A DNA stretch of 64,000 nt, from contig NW_006921536.1 of assembly GCF_000340215.1 (NCBI RefSeq), positions 2,581,016-2,645,015 on the forward strand, read 5' to 3'. Shown here in pieces: positions 57,037-64,000 of this stretch (its first letter is position 1; every line of letters starts with the position of its first letter). The notes beneath the pieces are model-generated. The model did no database searches. It was not told the DNA's origin and saw only the letters and a list, made by a program, of their open reading frames with translations. The stretch comes from Pseudocercospora fijiensis CIRAD86. Taxonomy: Eukaryota; Ascomycota; Dothideomycetes; Mycosphaerellales; Mycosphaerellaceae. Made by a program: the position numbers and the translations under genes.

Positions 57037-57735
57037 GCTGTATCCCATCATTGCCTGGCCAGAAGGGAGGTGAAGTCGTGTTGATGACTGCCCAACTTAT
57101 TGCTATCCTCTTGAGTTCCTCAATGATGTTCCCAACTATTTCTGAGCGACACCCCGCCTCCACAGCTTCGGCTGACGTGCGGGTTCATACAGATTCGCAT
57201 CGAGCGACTCGGAACTGCGTATGCTCTGCGGCTTCAGTCCAGTCCCTCCGCACAACCAGGATCGGTTGTGTCCCATCATGACCAGGCCATAAGGGAGGTG
57301 AAGTCGTGTTGATGATTTCCCAATGCTATCCTCTTGAGTTTCTCAATGATATCAACCCCATTTATATCTCAGCGACACCCCGCCTCCACAGCTTCGGCTG
57401 ACGTGCGGGTTCATACAGATTCGCATCGATCGACTCCGAATTTCACATGCTCTGCAGCTTCAGCCCATTCCCTCCGCAAACCCAGGATCGGCTATCCCAT
57501 CATTACCAGGCCAGAAGGGAGGTGAAGTCGTGTTGATGATTGCACCAATGCTATCCTCTTGAGTTTCTCAATGATATCAACCCATTTATATCTGAGCGAC
57601 ACCCCGCCTCCACAGCTTCGGCTGACGTGCGGGTTCATACAGATTCGCTTCGATCGACCCCGAACTCCGAATTGCGCATGCTCTGCAGCTTCAGCCCAAT
57701 CCCTCCGCAAAACCAGGATCGGCTATGTCGGTGGG
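57037..57735. repeat. About 225-bp tandem repeat, 3 copies
   Basis: The marker cacagcttcggctgacgtgc occurs at 57161, 57387 and 57611 (periods 226 and 224 bp). Units also share accaggatcggctRt, a gaagggaggtgaagtcgtgt block and gctatcctcttgagtt. Copies are diverged by point changes and small indels and are not RIP-mutated. A partial unit (acaaccagRatcggctgtat) is repeated once more upstream near 56980-57045. Confidence 0.85.
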
Positions 57736-58472
57736 ATGGGATTTAGCGGTCGAGCTGGCGTCGGGGAGGTGTCTTGGGTTGCTGTGGCTTCGCTGTCGTA
57801 ATTGTGGTAGACAGATGAGAATGAATGAGAATAATTTTGAGAGCAGGACCTGACTAGCTTCGTGCCAAGCCTTACCTTGCATGTGCAACGATTGGTTGTA
57901 TGAAGGGTAGCTACTAGCTTTGCAGCGCAAGTACCTGACTTCGATGATCACAATTGAAAAAGTATTGGTACCAGTATACGTGGCCAAAATTCAAGCAGAG
58001 AGTGTATCCAGATGTCCAAGCGGTGCATTTTTCCATCGTCCCCTCGAGGGTTGACGACGATATCTGGAACGCTGCGACGCTGACTAAGAAGTCGTGCCAC
58101 CTTGTCTCAAAACAAGGCAAGTCACCAGTTTCGTATATCGTATCACACATCTGCTGTTCATTTCTATCGCCTTTGGTTGGCTTTCTTTGGATCATCCGAG
58201 GAATGCTCACAGGCCAACGCAAGCGGCTCTTGGGTCAGCAAACCAGCCTAGATATTGTTAGAAAAGTGCAATAGTAGACTTGATTATCACTTGAAAGAAA
58301 GGTGATATGGTGGAAAAGAGGCTTGGCAATCATTCACCTGAGGTCGAAAAGCAGGAGACTGCCAAGGCGGCAATCTCCACTGGCCTGCCTGCAGGAGATC
58401 GCCAAGGCGGCGGGGGTCCGACAACCAGGATAGTGACGCTATCATACCGCCCCAAGAACTTGAATTGAGTTG
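57736..58472. other. No gene supported; left flank of the Harbinger element
   Basis: A 106-codon frame at 57954-58274 (opening at TTG) has a credible hydrophobic stretch (YIVSHICCSFLSPLVGFLWI), but no recognisable family and no start. Near 58340-58410 the string gccaaggcgg occurs twice, in short imperfect hairpins. The target triplet TTG (58470-58472) ends the region. Confidence 0.4.
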
Positions 58473-58490
58473 GGGCCCGTTACGTTGCCC
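58473..58490 (+). repeat. Left TIR of the Harbinger-like element
   Basis: gggcccgttacgttgccc, perfectly inverted at 61795-61812. Confidence 0.9.
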
Positions 58491-58739
58491 GATTTTCGTC
58501 GCGTTTATCGTGCCTAATAATAGTCTAACTCTTAAGCTAACTAAGTATATTATATCTACTGTTTATCGTCGCTTACAGGTACGACAATCGCTACGATAAT
58601 CGCGTCTATTAAGTCGACTAGTTTTCGTAAACCTAGTATATACTAGTAGCTTACTAAGAGGCCTAATTTAGCATAGAATAGTTGTTAGACCTCGCGTCTT
58701 CTTAGCGCGTAGAATCGCTGTAGTAGATTAAAGCTATTA

Positions 58740-60010
58740 CATATTACTATTTAGCTATAGATCTATCTAGTCTATTATCCGGCGAGGAGCTATTAACTAA
58801 TACTTAGTAGTAGTAGGAAATAGCCGCTCTCGAGTAGTAGAATACTGCTACTACTAATAGTACGCCTCTTCTATAGAACTAGATACTAGGACTTTATTCT
58901 TTGTCGCCTTTTTTATAGTATAATAGCTTTTATAGTAATTTATATAGCAGCGTCGTTACGCTAGGCTCGCAGACGCTAGGCCCTTATAATTAGTCGTATT
59001 CGCCGTCGGTTGCGCCTTCGGAGGATACTTAAGCGTCTACGCCGCTATAGAGTATACTAGAGGTAGATTTAAACTAGAGTAGATATAGGAGCGGTAGATC
59101 GCTAAGTACTAAAGATAGTAGAAAGTAGCTTAATTAGACTCGCGAGATAGTCGTAGTACTAGATAAGTCGTTACTATAGTCCTATTTAAATAGTTAGCGA
59201 GATAGAATAAGTAGATTTAAGCCTATTAGCTAGAAGCGCGCTATAGAAGAGATAAGGAAGGCGATATCTAAAGACTATATTAAGAAGGTTAATCTCGAGA
59301 CTATCTATCGCAAAGGCAACGCGCGCTATTAAGACACTAGGCGCTATCTCGCTATAATTAAGATATCCGGTTAGAAGGAAGATAAGACTACTAAATTGCC
59401 TATCGCGTAGTTAGGAGTAATAGACGCCTTCCCTAAGAAGTACGTAAAGACCTATAGCAAGTTTAGGTACGAGGGTTTAAAGGACAAGAAGATATTATAC
59501 GAGATATAGTCCGAGACTTTAGCGACTAGTAAATACGCTACTAGTAGTCTCGTTGCTATAGAAGGAGATAACGATAATAGTAGTATTCCTATCGGTAATA
59601 ATACTAACTCGATCGCTATAAGAAAGCGTACTACCTATAACGCGTATACTAAAGAGAAAAATAAGCGGCGCAAAATAGCTACTAAGAAGATAGTTAGTAC
59701 GGTTAATAGATTACGAGGGTTATTATCCGAGTCTAATATTCTACTTAGCTAAGAGCTACCGGACAACTAAGAGCGCTTCGCTCGTCTTTTGGTAATACCT
59801 ACGTACGCTTACTAGCCTTCGAAATAGCAGCGCGTAGCGATAAGGAAGGTAGTAAGAACTTAGAAGAGAAGAAGTTAGTTTATTTCTTAGTATAAAGGAG
59901 GAAGAATAGATTAAGTAGATCTAGGAGATAATAGAAGATATATTTAGCGTAAAGGATAAGGGTAGTCGTAGTAGAGTTCTAGATAGTACTAGTAGAGACG
60001 ATTAGGGCGA
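58740..60010 (+). pseudogene. Second ORF of the Harbinger-like element (RIP-killed)
   Basis: Plus-strand frame with TAG/TAA-only stops. Legible runs include KAISKDYIKKVNLETIYRKG (about 59250-59310), KKYVKTYSKFRYEGLKDKKI (about 59437-59500) and a basic stretch KRTTYNAYTKEKNKRRK (about 59625-59680). Harbinger elements usually pair the transposase with a DNA-binding accessory protein (Myb/SANT type in plants and animals). By position and basic composition this may be the counterpart, but no domain is recognisable. Confidence 0.5.
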
Positions 60011-60319
60011 TAAAGGTCTGTTTTTTATAGTATACTATATAAATTTGTTAGTAGCGCGATATTGCCTCGATTCTACTTCTCTAGCGAAGCCGCTACTACC
60101 TTTATAGACCTCGTCGTCGTCCTTATTAGAATACTAAGAAGTAAATATCGATTACTTTTAGAAATCTCGATAGAACTTTATAACGACGACGATAGGGCTA
60201 CCTAGTATATAGAAATGCTAGAATATAATAAAAACATACGATTCGCTAATAAATTTACTAAGGACGACTATTATAGAATATACCGATCTACTATATCGAC
60301 CTAATAACGCGACCCTCTA

Positions 60320-61420
60320 AGTTCGAAACGATTAATCGCTCTTATACTCGGCATTACCGTAAACCTCGTAGCAGGCTTAATAATTCAACTATGTTACTAT
60401 CGCTAATTCGTCTCTAAACGCGTCTGTTTATAACTTCTCGCGCTCGATATCAAGGATATCGATACTCGGTCTATAGCCTTCGAAATAGGTATCTTTATCG
60501 CGTACGATAGTACCTCGCTTTTAATATAGCGATCTACGGTCGGTAAGGAAGTTATAGAGCGCTATTGTTATATATGCAAGACGTGCCTACGTTAGTATAT
60601 TAAACTTAGGCGCGGTTTTCTAGATCTTAAACTTGCGTTTAAAGATACTAAAGGTCCGCTCGACGATATTACGTAGCGACGAGTAGTAGAGATTAAACAA
60701 CTTATCCTTATTCTTCGGCTTATCTCGAGACTCGTATTACTTACGTAGATAATAGCGTACGCCGTAGAAAGGCACTATCGTTATATTAGTAGACGCGTAT
60801 CTAGCGTTAGCGAGATAATATTTGCTAGTAGGTACGTCGAATCTATAGTTCTTAATAGTATCCTCGATTATATAACTATCGTAAGCTAATCCTTCCTATC
60901 TAGGTAATATAAAGGTAAAGCGGCGATACTAATCGATAACCGCTAATATATTCTACGTAACTTTACTATCTCTTCTACGATAACGATATTACTCTAGTAT
61001 AGGTATATAAGCCGGCAAATACGACCTATCGAGCGCGCCTATATAGTCCTTAAAGTAAGGCTAATACTTGCCGCTACGGCTTCTTAGTACTATCGAGTCG
61101 TCTGCTTTTGCTAGCCTTACGAGCTTCCTATATAGCGGTATTAACGCTATTAATACCTCGTAGAAGATACGAGATATCGCGCTAGGTCTATAGTAGAAGT
61201 CTTCCGCTAAATCGCGATATAGACGCGCCTTTATTACGGTATTAAGAAATAGTAATAACTTCTATATACTACTAATATAGGTACCTTTCTTAATATCGCT
61301 ATAACTTATATTATAGAGCTTATTAAACTAACTTAGCGTAAACCGATAGTATCGATATATCCGTACCTCGTTACTACCTTATAGGTCGTATAGTAGCCGC
61401 TCGCTTAGAGTGCTCTTCTC
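60320..61420 (-). pseudogene. Harbinger DDE_Tnp_4 transposase (RIP-killed)
   Basis: Minus strand. The catalytic core reads GALDRSYLPAYIP (first Asp, about 61045), a linker VPTSKYYLANARYAST (family D-A-G-Y; second Asp now Asn, about 60800), and YSSLRNIVERTFSIFKRKFK (third acidic residue, about 60680). His residues of the family now read Tyr (SYLPAYIP, YNFL), the CAT/CAC to TAT/TAC effect. Upstream helices suit an HTH region. Not functional. Confidence 0.85.
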
Positions 61421-61794
61421 GCTATCTAGATATATCGTCCTTATATCCTTCGGTATCGACTATTTATATTTTTCTAGTATAGATACTAGCATTACTAATA
61501 TAATAGTAAAGTTGCGCCTTATAACCTTTATTCGTCGCTTCCGCGCCTACCGTACTACTAATTGCAACTCTATAGCGCGATATAGGGCTAAATAGCCTTA
61601 GTTTTTAAAGATAAGAGTAGATCCTATTTACGAGGTATTAAGAGTTCGAATTTTCGTAGTTTATACTATATATAGCTATATAAGCGAGGAACGCTAATAG
61701 CTAGAAAATTGGGATGAAAATTGGGTACGAAAACCACGGTCGAGTTAACACACCCGATTATCGTATACTTCTAGAAAACTGACCTACGAAAACA

Positions 61795-61812
61795 GGGCAA
61801 CGTAACGGGCCC
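61795..61812 (-). repeat. Right TIR of the Harbinger-like element
   Basis: Reverse complement of 58473-58490, followed by TTG (61813-61815). Confidence 0.9.
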
Positions 61813-62011
61813 TTGATATCATACGCTTGCTTTGTTCCAGGCCGACATCAATGATGAGCACTGCCGCTGCGTTGTAGTGCATTTCTTCATGACTACGACG
61901 ATGCTTCCGCGACGAAGGTAGGTATTGAGCCTACTACTACTATTGTCTTCTATTCCATCCATCTACAGCCTTCACTCATCGTCCATCGCGCAAGACCCGC
62001 CTCGCGACGAT

Positions 62012-63007
62012 ATGGCGATCGAGAACACCTCCGATCTGGAGCCGCACCAGAAGCCTTCGATACAGGTCACGAAACGCAGCGACCGGAGCGCCTTGATGCT
62101 CATACTACACACCATTCTCAAGCCCCTTGGTCCAAAGCTCATCAAGCCGCCTAAACACCCTTTCCCAGCTGGATCGCCTCAACTAGATCCGCATAAGAAG
62201 GCGAAGAAGCGATGCGATGTTTCGGAGCGCAAAGTCGAAGACATATACCTATATGACGTGCGGCCGAAGGGAAGCGTATCAGAGAAGAAACCAGTCAAGA
62301 GAATATACTACTTTTCAGGCGGAGGATGGCAGTCTCCTGCTGCATCGGAGCACTGGTCATTCGTTGCCGAAATGGCGCATAGGCTTCCAGATACTGCTGT
62401 GACGCTCGTTAGCTATCCGTTGGCACCCAAGAGCTCGGCACCAACTGCTTTCCCGATGCTCATGCGATTGTACCGTACGCTCATGCTTCAAGCAGAGGAC
62501 TCAGGCGAGAAAGTCATCTTGGCTGGCGACTCCGCGGGCGGCAATATCGTCCTCAGCTTGGTTGTCAATGCTCTGCAAGAAGATCCAGATAGCCCTTGTC
62601 CTGCTGCGATCCTCGCGATATCTCCCTCTACCGATCTTCGACGAGCAAACCCCGACATGGAAACTATCGAGAAGAAAGACCCGATACTTCGAATGGCGTT
62701 TGTCAACCAGACTGCAAACGCTTGGAGAGGAGACTTTGAACCCTGCGATGTACGAGTCTCGCCCTTTTATGGAGATGTGACTCTATTGGCGAAGAGGGGT
62801 GTCAAGGTGCATGGCGTCACTGGACGTCATGACATTCTATCACCCGACGGAGTGCTTTTCAGAGAAAAGCTGAATAAGGCTCGGGTGCATGGTGAATGGC
62901 TCGATTGGGACAAGCAGATGCACGTCTTTCCTTTGGCTTTCTCGTACAAACTGGCAGAAAGTGTACAGGCTGTGAACTGGATGATGGATGTGCTAAAGAA
63001 TGTCTAA
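62012..63007 (+). CDS. Alpha/beta hydrolase (HSL/acetylesterase family)
   Basis: 331 aa from the ATG at 62012 (MAIENTSDLEP). The frame opens upstream to 61925 without an ATG. Catalytic triad: Ser174 in GDSAGG, Asp274 in GRHDIL, His304 in MHVFPL. The oxyanion-hole segment SGGGW (102-106) replaces the family's usual HGGGW/F, Ser standing where His normally is. Alpha/beta-hydrolase-3 enzymes hydrolyse short-chain esters, lipids or secondary metabolites; the substrate is not predictable. No signal peptide from this start, so probably cytosolic; a start further upstream would add a hydrophobic leader (SLLLLLSSIPSIYSL) but would need a TTG codon or a missed exon. The Harbinger element ends 200 bp before the ATG, in or next to the promoter. 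Confidence 0.82.
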   Translation: MAIENTSDLEPHQKPSIQVTKRSDRSALMLILHTILKPLGPKLIKPPKHPFPAGSPQLDPHKKAKKRCDVSERKVEDIYLYDVRPKGSVSEKKPVKRIYYFSGGGWQSPAASEHWSFVAEMAHRLPDTAVTLVSYPLAPKSSAPTAFPMLMRLYRTLMLQAEDSGEKVILAGDSAGGNIVLSLVVNALQEDPDSPCPAAILAISPSTDLRRANPDMETIEKKDPILRMAFVNQTANAWRGDFEPCDVRVSPFYGDVTLLAKRGVKVHGVTGRHDILSPDGVLFREKLNKARVHGEWLDWDKQMHVFPLAFSYKLAESVQAVNWMMDVLKNV

Positions 63008-63294
63008 AGAGCAATAGACATAGATCGGAAACGGGGAAAGCGCTGGCGCTCTGATTCGAGAGAAGAATACACTATACACTATGATATCTTGGAGCTTGTT
63101 ATGAAGAGAAAGATACCCAGAATTGAATTGCAATAAAAGCAGGTTTAGGCGATGGAGAGTTCAAGCACATTGGAAAAGGACAGCACAAGAAAATGTCGCG
63201 AATCATGGCAGACACAGGCAGTCATGATTGAAGGGCAAATTCAGCTATAATACTGAGAGCACGCCAAAATAGAGACGCGAGACACCACCGCCAT

Positions 63295-63537
63295 TTATGA
63301 CCTCGCAAGCGCTTCCGCGTTCCGATAGGCAGAGTCTTGACTGTCGACGTGCGACTCCATATCACGAACGGCTTTCTCTTCTTCGCACCCGAGGCACTCT
63401 CTGCTCGAATTCTCGACTACCTCGACAGTGACCATCTTTTTTCGACATGGCTCGCACCTGCTGCAGTTGGGAGTCAAAGTCGTGTTCGTCCTGAAAATTG
63501 AGTCAAGCAGCAAAGAATACGAAAGACGCGATCGCAA
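63295..63537 (-). CDS. Possible small Cys-rich protein, C-terminal exon
   Basis: 80 codons on the minus strand with the Cys pattern CSRCEPC then CLGCEEE, which could form a small metal site, and an acidic/Ser tail to the stop at 63295. The 5' part is uncertain: the frame starts at an internal Met near a repeat, and an upstream exon is likely. Family not recognised. It would converge on the hydrolase gene, with about 290 bp between their ends. Confidence 0.3.
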   Translation of the reverse strand: MRSRLSYSLLLDSIFRTNTTLTPNCSRCEPCRKKMVTVEVVENSSRECLGCEEEKAVRDMESHVDSQDSAYRNAEALARS

Positions 63538-63589
63538 TGATGGTTTCCCAGTGATTCCGCTCCGACAAACGTCGCCAACGATGATCGCA

Positions 63590-63980
63590 AGCTCGGAACG
63601 GATCTGGATACGAAGTCAAGATGAAGAGAATGTTGCAATCGTGATTGACAAGGGATCTTACATCGACCACCTCTTCCTCTAGTCGAGCATACCCAACTCT
63701 TCCCAGCATCAGTCTGGGAGCCTTGGTGCGGGCCTGAACATGGAGATCAATAGCAGAGACCGCTCCAAGTGTGGTCGCGCAAAGTATCTCAGAACAATCC
63801 TCACTCTATCACCTGCTATCTTCAGCTCTTGCCGACGTCGATCTGAAGGCCTCAGGGCAGGCCTGAGAGCAAAGTCAAGATGGAGAGAAGGCTCCAATCG
63901 TGATCCCACAAGCCATCTCACATTGATACTCCTTCCAGGACTTTTATCTCCAGCTCCTGCCGGCATCGACCTGCGCAGTA
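63590..63980. repeat. Diverged tandem repeat of about 130 bp, 3 copies
   Basis: aagtcaagatgRagagaa occurs at about 63613 and 63872 (259 bp apart, two units), with an intermediate, more diverged copy around 63740 (acatggagatcaatagcaga). In one minus frame the copies encode similar segments (SRLEPSLHLDFALRPALRPS against RPHLERSLLLISMFRPAPRL). The array runs to or beyond the window end. Confidence 0.6.
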
Positions 63981-64000
63981 TAGACTATGCTTTCGTTCGG

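Larger units (their letters stand above)
58473..61812. mobile_element. PIF/Harbinger-like DNA transposon, RIP-mutated
   Basis: 3340 bp. Ends are inverted: gggcccgttacgttgccc at the left and its reverse complement at the right (18 of 18), extended by 7 of 9 further bases. A 3-bp target duplication TTG flanks both sides (58470-58472, 61813-61815), as for PIF/Harbinger. Two convergent ORFs lie inside, a DDE_Tnp_4-type transposase on the minus strand and a second ORF on the plus strand. The outer 20-120 bp escaped heavy RIP, most clearly at the right end. Confidence 0.85.

Noticed and set aside
57954..58274. 106-codon ORF with a possible membrane segment
   Set aside because: Opens at TTG, no family resemblance and no splice partner found; mentioned only in the intergenic entry.

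Overview
The window comes from a filamentous ascomycete (Pezizomycotina, most likely a dothideomycete; the class is an inference). The evidence is short introns of 56-75 bp with GT/AG ends and, in one, a CTAAC-type branch site, fungal-only families (Cut12, DUF3468 regulators), and long blocks mutated by repeat-induced point mutation (RIP). In the RIP blocks CpA and TpG are nearly gone, replaced by TpA, while CpG survives. Almost every stop that interrupts an old reading frame there is TAG or TAA, as expected from CAG, CAA and TGG codons.

Layout. 1-7260: RIP block with minisatellites and a dead RecQ/telomere-linked-type helicase. 7261-20077: unmutated island with a Caps_synth-type glycosyltransferase, a Cut12 spindle-pole protein, a one-pass disordered protein, an acid-ceramidase/NAAA-like amidase, a spliced disordered protein, a 147-bp tandem repeat with a 28-bp palindrome, and a dead SF1 helicase. 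20078-21650: RIP fragment, an 11-bp repeat array and a truncated gene. 21650-48218: RIP block holding a 7.1-kb chromodomain Ty3/Gypsy element (22275-29406), then a TIR Tc1/mariner-like element (30509-48218) split by a 14.1-kb Gypsy element (33069-47197). 48219-58470: unmutated island with a fungal transcription-factor-domain gene, a NAPE-PLD, a second dead SF1 helicase and tandem repeats. 58473-61812: RIP-mutated PIF/Harbinger element. 61813-64000: an alpha/beta hydrolase gene and a repeat-rich end.

How the genes relate. The intact genes look like ordinary single-copy genes and form no cluster. One biochemical link exists: NAPE-PLD makes N-acylethanolamines, and the acid-ceramidase/NAAA-like amidase belongs to the family that hydrolyses them or ceramides. 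The most unusual structure is the 14.1-kb Gypsy element. It has three ORF blocks (gag-protease, pol, and an unrecognised 3' ORF of about 3.5 kb), and the same short motif stands before, between and after them. The mariner-like host element also carries a second, unrecognised ORF convergent with its transposase. Telomere-linked-type helicase, dense minisatellites and nested transposons suggest a subtelomeric or other heterochromatic location, but no telomere repeat is visible.
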